64,000 bases of DNA from Tenacibaculum sp. 190524A05c (GCF_964036595.1 NZ_OZ038523.1:1454501-1518500); one strand, 5' to 3'; shown: positions 25,836 to 36,063, counted from the first letter of the stretch. Notes: generated from the sequence alone by a model not told the origin. Made by a program: numbers and translations.

Positions 25836-26777
25836 ATGAAGTCGATCATTTTACGCATATTATTTTTAGTCGCTGTAGTAACTACAGGTTTCTTCCTTTT
25901 AAACCTTACCAAGGTAAAACCGGATAGCACAGAAAAACCTATCACCGCCAAAGACTCGATTATTGTTTCTAAAAGTGTAAGTGACACCTATGAAGTAAAA
26001 GCCATTAAAGTTCCAGAATATATTGAGTTTGCTGGAGAAAGAGTTCCGTTGGAAAAAGCTGATATTTTCGAACGATTAGATAGAGAATTATTAGTTAATA
26101 CATATTGGCAATCAAACGCACTATTATTAATTAAGAGAGCTAACAAGTTCTTTCCTTTAATTGAACCTCTTCTAAAAAAATACAATTTACCTGATGACTT
26201 TAAATACTTATGTGTTGCAGAGAGCGCTTTGATTCAAGTTCCTTCTCATAAAGGAGCTGCTGGTTATTGGCATTTTCTAAGAGCAACAGGTCGTCAATAC
26301 GGACTGGAAGTGAACGACAATGTTGATGAACGATATAATTTAGAATTATCTACAAAAGCTGCAGCCAAATATTTAAATGACTCTAAAAGAAAATTCGGAA
26401 GTTGGACATTAGCCGCTGCTGGATATAATGCAGGTAATGCACGAATTTCAAAACGATTAAAAGAACAAAAAGTTTCTAACTACTATGATTTGCTATTAAA
26501 CGTGGAAACAGGTAGATATGTATTTCGAATCTTAGCCTTAAAAGAAATCATGACTAACCCTAAAAAATATGGTTTCCTTTATGAAAAGGAGGATTTATAT
26601 ACTTTTCCCAAAGTAAAAGAGATTATTGTTGATACAGCAATTGATGATATCGCTGATTTCGCAAAACAATACAATATCACCTATAAAGAACTAAAACTAG
26701 TTAATCCTTGGTTAAGAGAAACTAAACTAGTTAATAGAAGTGCTAAAGAATACAAACTTAAAATACCAATAGAATAA
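25836..26777 (+). CDS. Lytic transglycosylase (MltD-like) with LysM-like C-terminus
   Basis: A 313-residue exported murein hydrolase. An N-terminal membrane anchor or uncleaved signal (ILRILFLVAVVTTGFFLL) precedes the SLT domain (about 100-235): YLCVAESALIQVPSHKGAAG with the catalytic Glu in AESA, GYWHFLRATGRQYGL, and the late AAAGYNAGNARISKRL. The C-terminus (about 265-313) resembles one LysM unit: IADFAKQYNITYKELKLVNPW. Family enzymes cleave the MurNAc-GlcNAc bond with formation of 1,6-anhydroMurNAc. The usual Gln of ES(x)LxP is replaced locally (ESALIQVPSHKGA), so activity should be confirmed. A terminator follows. Confidence 0.92.
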   Translation: MKSIILRILFLVAVVTTGFFLLNLTKVKPDSTEKPITAKDSIIVSKSVSDTYEVKAIKVPEYIEFAGERVPLEKADIFERLDRELLVNTYWQSNALLLIKRANKFFPLIEPLLKKYNLPDDFKYLCVAESALIQVPSHKGAAGYWHFLRATGRQYGLEVNDNVDERYNLELSTKAAAKYLNDSKRKFGSWTLAAAGYNAGNARISKRLKEQKVSNYYDLLLNVETGRYVFRILALKEIMTNPKKYGFLYEKEDLYTFPKVKEIIVDTAIDDIADFAKQYNITYKELKLVNPWLRETKLVNRSAKEYKLKIPIE

Positions 26778-26782
26778 TAAAT

Positions 26783-26811
26783 AAAAAAGCTTGCCAATTG
26801 CAAGCTTTTTT
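26783..26811. terminator. Bidirectional terminator after the lytic transglycosylase gene
   Basis: A 12-bp stem (AAAAAAGCTTGC with GCAAGCTTTTTT, 5-base loop) lies 5 bases after the stop at 26777 and 25 bases before the convergent DUF349 gene end. Confidence 0.9.
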
Positions 26812-26835
26812 ATTTATCTATATCTTTCAGATTTA

Positions 26836-28686
26836 TTAATAATCTAACTTTTTCAGATAATCTAGCTTTAACTGCCAAATATCAAGCTGTTCCTTAAATT
26901 CCTGAATACCTTTTCTAACATTTTGAACCAAAGGATTATCTTCAGTTGCATTAGATATAAAGCTCAAGTTATTCTCTAACTGTTGCATCTCTCTTACGGT
27001 CTCAGTAATTTTCTTACGAATAAAGAATTGCTCATTATCAAGTTTTCTATAATCTTCTTGAGCGAATAAATTATCAACAACATTTCTAAACTTCATCATT
27101 TCAATCTCCTCTCTTCCTAAGTTTAACTTAGTCAATTTAGCATCAACTTCTTTATTAAACTTACCATCTAAATGACGAGCATTTCTTGGTAATGCTCCAA
27201 GTTCTCTCCATTTTAAGATTGTCTCTTTCACATCATCAATTGTTAAGCTATCATTGGCCTTGAAATCTTCAATAAACTTCTTTTTAGCAACAACTACAGC
27301 CTCTTGTTCTTGAGATACTCCATCTCTATGCGCATTCAATCTATCAAAATAATGGTTACATGCAGTCTTGAAACGGTTCCAGATTTCATCAGAAAATTTT
27401 CTTGGTACATGACCAATTTTCTTCCAATCTGACTGAATGCGCTTCATCGTATTTGTAGTTGCATCCCAGTCATCGCTATCCTTTAAACTTTCAGCTAGCT
27501 CCACTAGTTCCATTTTCTTCTTCAGATTATCTGTCTGAGAAGATTTCTCTTGTTTATAGAACGTATTTTTAGCTGTATTAAATCTTTTGGTAGCTTCTTT
27601 TAATTTCTGCCAAACAGCTTCACTTTTATTGTAAGGAAGCTTTCCTACATCGAAATATTTCTTACGTAACGCTTCAATTTCTTTTATGCTATTCTGCCAG
27701 TCTTTATGTGTTTTATTCTTTGAAAAATCATAGTTACTGATTTGCTCAACAACTTCTAATTTTTCATTAATTATATCTTGATGTTTTGACTTTAAATCAC
27801 GATAATAATCATGACGTTTATCATGTAATTTTTTAGTCGCATTGCTAAACTTCGTCCAAACATCTTCTCTAAATTCTCTACTTACAGGACCTACCTCTTC
27901 TTTCCATAGACGATGTAATTCTTGCAACTCCTTAAAAGCAGCATTTACATCTTCCATTTCATGTAAAGCCTCGGCTCTTTGAATTAGTTTTAATTTTTCT
28001 TCTAAATTGTGTTTAAAATCTAATTCTCTGAAGTCTTGATTTAAATGTAGTAAATCATAGAAACGCTCTACGTGATGGTGATATGTTTTCCAAGTATCAT
28101 TGTATCTAGTTCTAGGAACTGGACCAATAGATTTCCACTGTTCTTGAATTTTCTGAAAATCATTATACATTGTTTTTGGCTCTGCATTTTCAATTAAGTT
28201 TTTCAGCTCCTCAATTAATGTATTTCTTTTCTCTAAATTGTTCTTTAATTGATCATCAAGTTGTTTGTAGTAACGATCGCGCTTTTCTTTATAATCCTTT
28301 AATAACTTATTATATTCCGTCTTAATAGGACTAGAAAACTGAAAATCTATAGAATTACCACCTTGTGATAAAAACTCTTCTTTCTTCTCAGATAATAATT
28401 TACCAAACTTGAGGTTGAATGCATTTTTAATTGCATCTGCATTCTTTTTAATTAACTGTACAGGATTATTCTTTAAAAGACTTTGTAGTTCAGAAACTAA
28501 TTTATCTAATTCCATTGTGCCGTAATCTAGCATTGGAATTTCCTGAGTTTCTTCTTTCTCAGAATTCTCAGCAACCACGTTTTCTATTTCGTTTACTGCT
28601 GCTTCAGTTTGTGTCGTTTGTTCAATTTGGTTTTGCGCTTCTTCCTTTGTGTTTTCCCCCAAGCTGTTATCATTATTTTCTAACAT
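26836..28686 (-). CDS. DUF349 repeat coiled-coil protein
   Basis: A 616-residue, highly charged helical protein. After an acidic, Gln/Glu-rich N-terminal segment (about 1-50), it contains five DUF349 repeats, each with a tryptophan-containing core: QEQWKSIGPVPRTRYNDTW, HRLWKEEVGPVSREFREDVW, RKKYFDVGKLPYNKSEAVW, QSDWKKIGHVPRKFSDEIW and ILKWRELGALPRNARH. The consensus is W/Y-x3-G-x-(L/V)-P followed by a helix. DUF349 proteins are widespread, cytoplasmic and without assigned biochemical function. No signal peptide or membrane segment is visible. It lies 112 bases after aroE on the same strand and probably has its own promoter. Confidence 0.93.
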   Translation of the reverse strand: MLENNDNSLGENTKEEAQNQIEQTTQTEAAVNEIENVVAENSEKEETQEIPMLDYGTMELDKLVSELQSLLKNNPVQLIKKNADAIKNAFNLKFGKLLSEKKEEFLSQGGNSIDFQFSSPIKTEYNKLLKDYKEKRDRYYKQLDDQLKNNLEKRNTLIEELKNLIENAEPKTMYNDFQKIQEQWKSIGPVPRTRYNDTWKTYHHHVERFYDLLHLNQDFRELDFKHNLEEKLKLIQRAEALHEMEDVNAAFKELQELHRLWKEEVGPVSREFREDVWTKFSNATKKLHDKRHDYYRDLKSKHQDIINEKLEVVEQISNYDFSKNKTHKDWQNSIKEIEALRKKYFDVGKLPYNKSEAVWQKLKEATKRFNTAKNTFYKQEKSSQTDNLKKKMELVELAESLKDSDDWDATTNTMKRIQSDWKKIGHVPRKFSDEIWNRFKTACNHYFDRLNAHRDGVSQEQEAVVVAKKKFIEDFKANDSLTIDDVKETILKWRELGALPRNARHLDGKFNKEVDAKLTKLNLGREEIEMMKFRNVVDNLFAQEDYRKLDNEQFFIRKKITETVREMQQLENNLSFISNATEDNPLVQNVRKGIQEFKEQLDIWQLKLDYLKKLDY

Positions 28687-28798
28687 ATGAATAATGTTTA
28701 AAGTTCCAGTTTTGTTTATGCTAAAGATAATGAATATTTATTTGCTAAAGGTTTTATTTGCACAACTTTGAAATAGTTATCAAATTCATAAAATTAGC

Positions 28799-29560
28799 CT
28801 AACTTTTTTGCCAAATCTGCCATGCTTTTTCAGCTTGTAACTCTAACATTTCAAGTCCATTCTTTATAACTGCTCCTTTTTCCTCTCCTTTTTGCAAGAA
28901 CAATGTTTTAGCAGGATTATAAATTAAATCATACAAAATGTGAGATTCTCCAATACATTCATAAGGTATAGCCGGGCAATTATCTACATTCGGATGTGTA
29001 CCTAAAGGAGTACAATTAATAATAAGCAAATGCTCTTTAATTACTGTTTCATCTAATTGCTGATATGTTATTACATCTCCCCCTGTACCTTGTCTTGAAA
29101 CAAAAACCACTTCAAAATTCATTCTTTTTAAAGCAAAGGCTACAGCTTTGGACGCTCCTCCAGTGCCGAGAATAAGTGCTTTCTTATGTTTTTCCTTTAA
29201 TAACGGCTTCAATGACTCCTTGAATCCGTAATAGTCAGTATTAAACCCTTTCAATTTTCCCTTCTTAGAAATTCGAACTGTATTAACTGCACCAATTTTG
29301 GCTGCCTTTTTATCAATTTTATCTAAAAAAGGAATCACCTCTTCTTTGTATGGAATAGTAATATTAAAACCAACTAATTGGTCCTTATTCTTCTGAATTA
29401 ATGCTGTTAATTCTTGAATTGAATCCAGATCAAAATTCACATATTTATGATCTGTCAACTCAAGTAAATCAAACTTTTCCGCGAAGTATCCTCTTGAGAA
29501 GGAATATGATATATTTTTTCCTAGTAAACCAAAAAGCTTAGTTCTTTCTTCGATTTCCAT
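28799..29560 (-). CDS. aroE: Shikimate dehydrogenase
   Basis: A 253-residue NADPH-dependent enzyme that reduces 3-dehydroshikimate to shikimate in aromatic amino acid synthesis. Substrate-domain features are LLGKNISYSFSRGYF (replacing the usual SLSP loop, as in other Flavobacteriaceae), FNITIPYKE with the catalytic lysine, and GAVNTVRI plus GFNTDYYGF with the catalytic Asp. The NADP site is ALILGTGGASKAVAFAL, followed by NCTPLGTHP. Its start overlaps the end of the upstream DUF368 gene by 23 bases, so it is translationally linked to a membrane-protein operon rather than to other aro genes. Confidence 0.96.
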   Translation of the reverse strand: MEIEERTKLFGLLGKNISYSFSRGYFAEKFDLLELTDHKYVNFDLDSIQELTALIQKNKDQLVGFNITIPYKEEVIPFLDKIDKKAAKIGAVNTVRISKKGKLKGFNTDYYGFKESLKPLLKEKHKKALILGTGGASKAVAFALKRMNFEVVFVSRQGTGGDVITYQQLDETVIKEHLLIINCTPLGTHPNVDNCPAIPYECIGESHILYDLIYNPAKTLFLQKGEEKGAVIKNGLEMLELQAEKAWQIWQKS

Positions 29561-30548
29561 AATAATCTATTGCTAGTATTAGTAGAATTCCCAATAGTAT
29601 AAAACCAATGGAAATTAATGTTTCTTTGTCTTGAATATTTGGCAGGTATCTCTGATAATTTTCTATGATTTTATTTCCCTTAGAATCTAAAAGGAAACTA
29701 CCATTTTCACTTTTAAAAATTGTTTCTTTCCACGGCCAAATAATCCCTAAAGAACCCGTAATAAAACCAATAATTATAGCGGTAACCTGTTGTTTGTATT
29801 TTTTGAACACATACCCTAAAACATGAGAAATAGAAACTAGTCCAAAAGCTGAACCTAAGGTAAACGTTGCTATAATTTTGAGATATCGAATTTTAACCGG
29901 ATCATTTAATGGAGAAAAATCTCCAGAAAACATTGAAGCTACAACTCCTCCTAAAACATTTACACTATCAACTAAAAGTAACACATAGTTACCCAATAAT
30001 ATCAAAATAAAAGAACCAGATAAACCTGGCAAGGTCATTCCTGAAACTCCAATGATACCACAAATAAAAACAAAGAATAGATTATCATTCTCCTTTGCAG
30101 GTGACATAAAACTAATTGCAACCCCAATAACAGCTCCAATTAATAACCAGAGCATATTCTTTAATCGCCAATCACCAAAATCCTTTGAGATATAATATAT
30201 AGAACCTATAATCATTCCAAAGAACCAAGACCAAACGTACAGTTCGTAATTCTTTAAAAAATAATCTAGAATAAGGGAAATACTGAAGTAACTAAATGTA
30301 CTTCCCAACATTACCCAAACTAAAAATTGAAAGTTTGTATACTTAGCAAAACTTCTAAACCTTCCGTTGAAAAGAAGTTTAAATGCTTTAAGATTTATTC
30401 TACGAAAAGTAAAGATTAACTCCTCATAAAATCCCATAACGAAAGCTACCATTCCACCAGAAACGCCAGGCACTTTATTCGCACCTCCCATGGCTAATCC
30501 TTTTAAAAAAAGATTTACCTTTTGGCTAAATGTTCTTTCCTTATACAT
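29538..30548 (-). CDS. DUF368 family membrane protein (second copy)
   Basis: A 336-residue polytopic membrane protein of the DUF368 family. It starts MYKERTFSQKVNLFLKGLAM and has the family signatures GGANKVPGVSGGMVAFVMGFYEELI near the N-terminus (here in its short form VPGVSGG) and LPGLSGSFILILLGNY in the middle half, reflecting an internal two-fold repeat. About nine hydrophobic segments are visible. DUF368 proteins (PopT) have been reported as undecaprenyl phosphate flippases that return the C55-P carrier to the inner leaflet. A TTG two codons upstream is possible, but the ATG at 30548 is preferred. It lies 19 bases after the first DUF368 gene and overlaps aroE. Confidence 0.92.
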   Translation of the reverse strand: MYKERTFSQKVNLFLKGLAMGGANKVPGVSGGMVAFVMGFYEELIFTFRRINLKAFKLLFNGRFRSFAKYTNFQFLVWVMLGSTFSYFSISLILDYFLKNYELYVWSWFFGMIIGSIYYISKDFGDWRLKNMLWLLIGAVIGVAISFMSPAKENDNLFFVFICGIIGVSGMTLPGLSGSFILILLGNYVLLLVDSVNVLGGVVASMFSGDFSPLNDPVKIRYLKIIATFTLGSAFGLVSISHVLGYVFKKYKQQVTAIIIGFITGSLGIIWPWKETIFKSENGSFLLDSKGNKIIENYQRYLPNIQDKETLISIGFILLGILLILAIDYYGNRRKN

Positions 30549-30567
30549 AGTCAAACTATAATTTAGC

Positions 30568-31497
30568 TTAATGATTTTTATTTGCTACAGCTAATCTTTC
30601 AAGTAATAATATCACTCCAAAACCAATAGCAGCTAATAAAATCGCATACATTAATTGTGGGTCGCCATCAAAAGATGAAGGTAAAATAGATTCTTCGTTA
30701 AAAGGCACTTTTTCTCCATGAGAGTTTGTTCTGTAAGTTAACACTTTCTTCCATGGCCATATTTTATTTAAAGAACCAATGATAAAACCTGTTAACGCTG
30801 CCAAAGTAAAGTTCTTGAAATTAGCAAACAGCCACTTTAGTACTCTAGAAAAAGATAATAAACCTGTAATTGCTCCTAACATAAATACAACGATAATAGG
30901 AATATCCTTGTTGGTTAATGCATTTAACACCGGTTTGTAAGCTCCTAACAAAACTAAAATAAACGAACCTGAAATTCCTGGTAAAATCATTGCGCAAATG
31001 GCAATTGCTCCTGCTAAAAATATAAATGGCATCGAAGAATCTTCAGAAACTAATGGAGGCAAAGTAGTAATTACATAAGCGATGATTGTAGTTGCAATTA
31101 ACAGTAAAACGGAAACAACATTCCATTTTTCTATTTGTTTTGCCACATAAATAATACTTGCTAACACTAAACCAAAAAAGAAAGACCATAATAAAATTGG
31201 ATGTGTTTCTAACAACCAAGAAATAACTTTAGCTAAGGAAAGAAAACTCACTAATATCCCTAAAAAAAGAGACAACAAAAAATTTCCATTCAGCTGTTTC
31301 CAAGCCTCCTTAAAGCCTTCGTTTTTTAAAGTTTTTAATAAACTTAAATTGATATTACTGATAGAGCTCAACAACTCTTCATATATTCCTGAAATGAAAG
31401 CAATTGTTCCTCCTGATACTCCAGGTACAACATCTGCTGCTCCCATAGCTATTCCTTTTAAAGAGATTAAGAAATAGTCTTTAATTTTTCTGCTCAT
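30568..31497 (-). CDS. DUF368 family membrane protein (first copy)
   Basis: A 309-residue polytopic membrane protein of the same family as its downstream neighbour. KGIAMGAADVVPGVSGGTIA near the N-terminus and ILPGISGSFILVLLGAYKPV in the middle are the paired family signatures. It is 27 residues shorter than the second copy and clearly diverged from it, so the pair is an old duplication or a heteromer. The family is reported to move undecaprenyl phosphate across the inner membrane. Its ATG overlaps the end of tamB by 17 bases, which links carrier recycling to an outer-membrane biogenesis gene. Confidence 0.92.
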   Translation of the reverse strand: MSRKIKDYFLISLKGIAMGAADVVPGVSGGTIAFISGIYEELLSSISNINLSLLKTLKNEGFKEAWKQLNGNFLLSLFLGILVSFLSLAKVISWLLETHPILLWSFFFGLVLASIIYVAKQIEKWNVVSVLLLIATTIIAYVITTLPPLVSEDSSMPFIFLAGAIAICAMILPGISGSFILVLLGAYKPVLNALTNKDIPIIVVFMLGAITGLLSFSRVLKWLFANFKNFTLAALTGFIIGSLNKIWPWKKVLTYRTNSHGEKVPFNEESILPSSFDGDPQLMYAILLAAIGFGVILLLERLAVANKNH

Positions 31498-34400
31498 TTT
31501 TAGTTTTTGTAGAATCTGGTTTCGGTTTGGTCTTAAAGCTGATTAGCTTTCTTTTCTTTACAATAATACTATCTTTTTTCTCTACTTTCTTCTTTTTCTT
31601 TTTAAAACCTAGTTTTTCACCAAGTTCTGAGATTGTATTAAAGTTTACTTGATAAGACAAACCAAGACCTTGAGTATACCCTTCATTATCAATGTCAAAT
31701 TGAACATCATTGGGCTTATTAAAGAAGGTTCCTCTTAATGTTCCTTGTTCATTTAACAAGACTTCTACCTTTACTTCACCAACAACACTTGTTTGAGTAT
31801 TTCCTCCTACGGGTACTCCTACTCTACCATTTACAAGAACTCTATCTGAAATTTGAGTTGATACCGAAACATCAACTTGATCATCAATAGCATTTTGAAG
31901 CTGATCAACATTTGTTCTATCCCCTTGAACATATCCTAATCCAACTTGGAATTTTCCATCTTCTTTATTAATAACACTTGAAAGTATACTTGTTGCAACT
32001 TGAGCAGCAGTTCCTGTAATTCCTTGAGAAGCACTATTACCAATTGCTTCTTCATCATAAAAAGTACTAAAAGCCATTAAAAATGTAAAGTGTTGCATTT
32101 TGGTATTTAAATCATTCTCATTTAGCTTAAACTCTAATTCTGATGCAACAGTTGAATTTGCATTTGGAATTTTAATATCAAATTCCTGTTTAGAGTCAAA
32201 TAATCCTCCTGTAATTTTAGTATATAAATCAATTGGAATTTTTCTTGTTGAATTGATATTATCCAATAATTGTGCAGGATTCGCCTTGGTTTGATAGATG
32301 GCAGTAAGATCTAGTTGGGCGTTTAACGGATCTCCAGTCCAAGAAATTGTTCCTCCTCTTTGCACATTAAAAGGCTTGCTTATAATCCCTCCATATTTGA
32401 AGTTATATACTCCATTTTCAATGGTTATTCCACCATCCATGATAAACTTTCCTCTAGTATCAATTTCGATATTTAGATTTCCGTTTCCACTACCTTTTAA
32501 ATCACTTCCTGAAACTTTATCAATTACAACCTGGGCAACAGCATCTTTAGTTACGGCTAGATTAAAATTAAGATTCAATCCTTTTACTTTCTCGATACTT
32601 AAATCTTCAGAACTTAATTCTTTATCATTTGTTTTAAAGCGAATAAGTTTATAATTATTCACTGTTGAAACATCGTTCAAAGGAATGACGAATAATGTTC
32701 CAGGTTGAGTTGTTGCATTAACGTTTATACTCAAGTTACTCGTTAATCCTCGTATTTGTGCATTTCCTCTAATTAATCCTTTCCCGTAATACGGTACTTC
32801 TTCTGCTTCTTTTGTATCTAATACTAATAAATTAGGAGTATCGACATCTAACTTCATGTACCATTTCTCAAAATCTTGATGTGTAATACTTCCTGATAAA
32901 TAGCCTTTTGTATCGTATTTCGTGTCTTGTAGAATCATGTTATTGATTCGGAAAGTCTGATCAAACAAACGTATTGTAGTATTATCTACAAAATCAAAGT
33001 CAATATTTAGATATGGAAAAGTTAAACCTGCATCCAGTAAAGAAATATCTCCTCTAAAAACAGGATTAATAGCTGGACCTTTAGCTGTAAAATCTCCAGA
33101 AAGTCTTCCACGAATATTCGAAATTACATCACCACCAAAATCACTAAATCCATTTAATTCGTATTCTCTGAATTTCACATCTAAATCTACCTCTGCTTCT
33201 TTTTTAGAAAAATCTAATCCTCCTACAATTTTAACGTTATCGAACTCATAATCTCGAAGTGATACATCTACCTTGTATTTATTTAAAGAATTCTCTCCTT
33301 CTATTTTCATTTTCAATGTACCTTGAGAGAAATCATTTACAATCACATCATTTACCGTAATATCCGCAATTGGTTCTATTAAATTTTCCTGTTCTTTGAG
33401 TGCAACTTTACCATTTAATAATCCTGATAAAGCTAAATTTTCCATTTCTGGCAGAATACCAACTAATTGAACATCTGTAAAGCTGGCTTTTAAATCTTTT
33501 TGAGTATCCCCTAATACATTTCCTTCAAATTCAATTTTCTGCTCATTGGACACGAATTCAAAAGGACTAAATTCAAAATGGTTTTTTCCAAAATCAAAAG
33601 TAACTTTATTATTGCTATCTGCTTTTGGATTAATCGTCCAATCATAATTATTATGATTAAACGTAGATTTTTGAATTCCAACTACAGATTCGTGATTTGG
33701 ATCAATAGTATAGAAGAAATTCATATTAAAGTTTTCGGTTAATTTCTTCCCGCCTTTAAAGGTTGATTTAAAAAACAAAGTGTCATTTGCTGTTCTATTG
33801 ATTAAATTCAACTCTCCAAGATCGTAATACTTATTCTTAATCTCGCTTGCTGTTAAATGCGTGTTATAAAGTTTGTTTTTATTATCAATCCTCAGAACAA
33901 CATCTTTTATCAAATTCTCGTAAGCGCTAACATCGGGCGAACTGAAGGTCAGTTTTACTTCATTACTATTTGAATCAACCTTTCCTCTAATCCTTGTGTT
34001 ATTTCCGATGGCAATTTTTGGTAAAAACACGTCTACAATTTGATTGTAAATTTTAAAATCAAACTTAATAAACTGATTGGGATCAACTGGTAAAGGTTCG
34101 TAGTTTGTATATACGCTTCCTAAAGCATTTTGAAAAACTGGAAGCAAATCTTTAAACACAAACTTACCTTCTAGCTTACCTTGAACAATATCTCTAGAAT
34201 TTACTTCAATAGTTTTAATACTATCTTTAAGTGAAGAGTTTACTTGAAAATCTTTAAACGAAAATGTTTTATTCTCATTGGTATACACTAAATTCTTAAA
34301 AGCAGCTTTTCCTACAATATTATCCAGTGTATTTCCTACCACATCAAGTTTCACATCTCCTTTGATAACTGAAATGCTATCTCTATCGAATAAATTCGTC

Positions 34401-35923
34401 TTTCTTAAATCTAGTTTATCAATATCTGCAGTAAAATCAAACTTGTTCACTTCTGCCGAGAAATCTGCAAGTCCTTTAAACTCTAGCTTAAAATTTTCAT
34501 CTTCTGACTTTAAGTAACCATCAAACTTTTTATTCTGAAATTGCCCATTTACAGTTAAATCCTTGTAGGCATAACCTCTATAATTAAGCTTAGATACATT
34601 TCCAATAATTACAGAATTGATGTTGTCTACATTAAAACCTCTACCTTTTACGTCTGCTTTTAAAGAAACTTCTCCTAGGTCTGGATCATCGGCAATTACT
34701 CCTATATCAAGATCAATAAATTCAATTTCTCCGTTATACGTTGCATTATCAATATCATCAATATTTGTAAACTGTAAATCAGAAATTGTACCTCCGGCTT
34801 CCGAAGTAAGAGATAACGTAGCGTCCATAATTTCTGGTGTAAGATTTATCAAACCAGAAATTGAAAACTTTCCAAGTCTACTAAAACTCGTAGGAAGTGT
34901 TTTTCCAAGGACGTTAGGAAGTAAACTTTTAAGTTGGTTATAATTCGAAGAAACTTTATCTAAATCAGCATCGAAAACAAATCCTCGTTCTGACTTGAAG
35001 ACATTTACAAAACCCATATCTCCACGCACAACCAATCCATTCTTCGAGTACATGTTCAAGTTAGGCGTATTGAAATTATTTAAAGTTCCATTAAATCTTC
35101 CCGTGAAAAACATTTTATCATTACCTCGAATTTCAGAATAAAATTTGCTTACATCCTTTACAGAAAGTTCGCTCTTTTTAAAATTTGCCTTCAGCTTTAC
35201 TTTGTCCGTAAATTGAGCAAAATCTTTACGGTTATAGTTAAACTCTAAATCACCTTGCAGTTTGGATTCATTATCTGTAATTAGCGTTAAATCCTTAAAA
35301 GCCATTTGGGTTTTACTGTAGGTGAAATCGGTAGTTAGATTCGTTACATAAATATCTCGATTGTCTTTTAAAAACAAACCTCGAATATTTGCAAATACAT
35401 TGGGACCTACAACTGAAAAATCTTGAATGCTACCACCTGCATTATATGCTGCATATTGTAATGGTTCTTTTCTATCTGCATCAATCAATTTAAAGTTTAA
35501 ATTATCAACATAGATATTTTTTGATTTTAAAATGAAAGGAGTTTTACTTTTAATCGTATCATTTTCATCTTCGAAGGTATCTATAAAAACAGCTAGGTTA
35601 TCATCCTCTTCTCCTTTGTACTTTTTCATATGAAAATTAACTCCTCTTAACGTAATATCGCCCAAATCAACTTCATTGTCCATCACTTTTTTTACGTTAC
35701 GAAGGGAAGTTTTTAAACTCTTAATAAAAATTAAAGTATCCTTATGATGGTCTCTAATTTCAATATCTTTAAGATCTACATTACCCAAAAGTGATAAATC
35801 GAGCTTCTTAACAACAATGTTTGTATCGAAATCTTTATTGATGCGTTTTGTAGCTATTTTAGCTAGTTCACTCTGAACAAAAGGAGTAGACAAAATTAAA
35901 ATCAAAAGCAATATTAGAATCAC
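31481..35923 (-). CDS. tamB: TamB-like translocation/assembly (AsmA-type) protein
   Basis: A protein of at least 1480 residues with an N-terminal transmembrane segment (ILILLLILILSTPFVQSELA), a very long beta-rich repetitive region typical of the AsmA/TamB bridge proteins, and a C-terminal DUF490 domain (about the last 450 residues, including NGVYNFKYGGI and the WTGDPLNAQLDLTAIYQ stretch). It ends in a basic, Lys-rich tail after a predicted amphipathic beta barrel-like part. TamB-type proteins span the periplasm and move lipids or help outer-membrane proteins. The first standard start is GTG at 35923; the natural N-terminus seems to extend further, KAGKILFRFLRII, but has no ATG, GTG or TTG. 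An ATT at 35968 is the likeliest rare start. It heads a minus-strand run with two DUF368 genes and aroE. Confidence 0.92.
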   Translation of the reverse strand: MILILLLILILSTPFVQSELAKIATKRINKDFDTNIVVKKLDLSLLGNVDLKDIEIRDHHKDTLIFIKSLKTSLRNVKKVMDNEVDLGDITLRGVNFHMKKYKGEEDDNLAVFIDTFEDENDTIKSKTPFILKSKNIYVDNLNFKLIDADRKEPLQYAAYNAGGSIQDFSVVGPNVFANIRGLFLKDNRDIYVTNLTTDFTYSKTQMAFKDLTLITDNESKLQGDLEFNYNRKDFAQFTDKVKLKANFKKSELSVKDVSKFYSEIRGNDKMFFTGRFNGTLNNFNTPNLNMYSKNGLVVRGDMGFVNVFKSERGFVFDADLDKVSSNYNQLKSLLPNVLGKTLPTSFSRLGKFSISGLINLTPEIMDATLSLTSEAGGTISDLQFTNIDDIDNATYNGEIEFIDLDIGVIADDPDLGEVSLKADVKGRGFNVDNINSVIIGNVSKLNYRGYAYKDLTVNGQFQNKKFDGYLKSEDENFKLEFKGLADFSAEVNKFDFTADIDKLDLRKTNLFDRDSISVIKGDVKLDVVGNTLDNIVGKAAFKNLVYTNENKTFSFKDFQVNSSLKDSIKTIEVNSRDIVQGKLEGKFVFKDLLPVFQNALGSVYTNYEPLPVDPNQFIKFDFKIYNQIVDVFLPKIAIGNNTRIRGKVDSNSNEVKLTFSSPDVSAYENLIKDVVLRIDNKNKLYNTHLTASEIKNKYYDLGELNLINRTANDTLFFKSTFKGGKKLTENFNMNFFYTIDPNHESVVGIQKSTFNHNNYDWTINPKADSNNKVTFDFGKNHFEFSPFEFVSNEQKIEFEGNVLGDTQKDLKASFTDVQLVGILPEMENLALSGLLNGKVALKEQENLIEPIADITVNDVIVNDFSQGTLKMKIEGENSLNKYKVDVSLRDYEFDNVKIVGGLDFSKKEAEVDLDVKFREYELNGFSDFGGDVISNIRGRLSGDFTAKGPAINPVFRGDISLLDAGLTFPYLNIDFDFVDNTTIRLFDQTFRINNMILQDTKYDTKGYLSGSITHQDFEKWYMKLDVDTPNLLVLDTKEAEEVPYYGKGLIRGNAQIRGLTSNLSINVNATTQPGTLFVIPLNDVSTVNNYKLIRFKTNDKELSSEDLSIEKVKGLNLNFNLAVTKDAVAQVVIDKVSGSDLKGSGNGNLNIEIDTRGKFIMDGGITIENGVYNFKYGGIISKPFNVQRGGTISWTGDPLNAQLDLTAIYQTKANPAQLLDNINSTRKIPIDLYTKITGGLFDSKQEFDIKIPNANSTVASELEFKLNENDLNTKMQHFTFLMAFSTFYDEEAIGNSASQGITGTAAQVATSILSSVINKEDGKFQVGLGYVQGDRTNVDQLQNAIDDQVDVSVSTQISDRVLVNGRVGVPVGGNTQTSVVGEVKVEVLLNEQGTLRGTFFNKPNDVQFDIDNEGYTQGLGLSYQVNFNTISELGEKLGFKKKKKKVEKKDSIIVKKRKLISFKTKPKPDSTKTKNEQKN

Positions 35924-36063
35924 AATGATTCTTAGGAAACGGAATAGTATTTTACCTGCCTTTTTAATGATTTTTATTAAGTAATTAGATTATAAAAATC
36001 TACAAAAATTTTGCCTAACCGCAAAGAAACGCCAATTTTAACGAATATCTAACGTATTATGGA

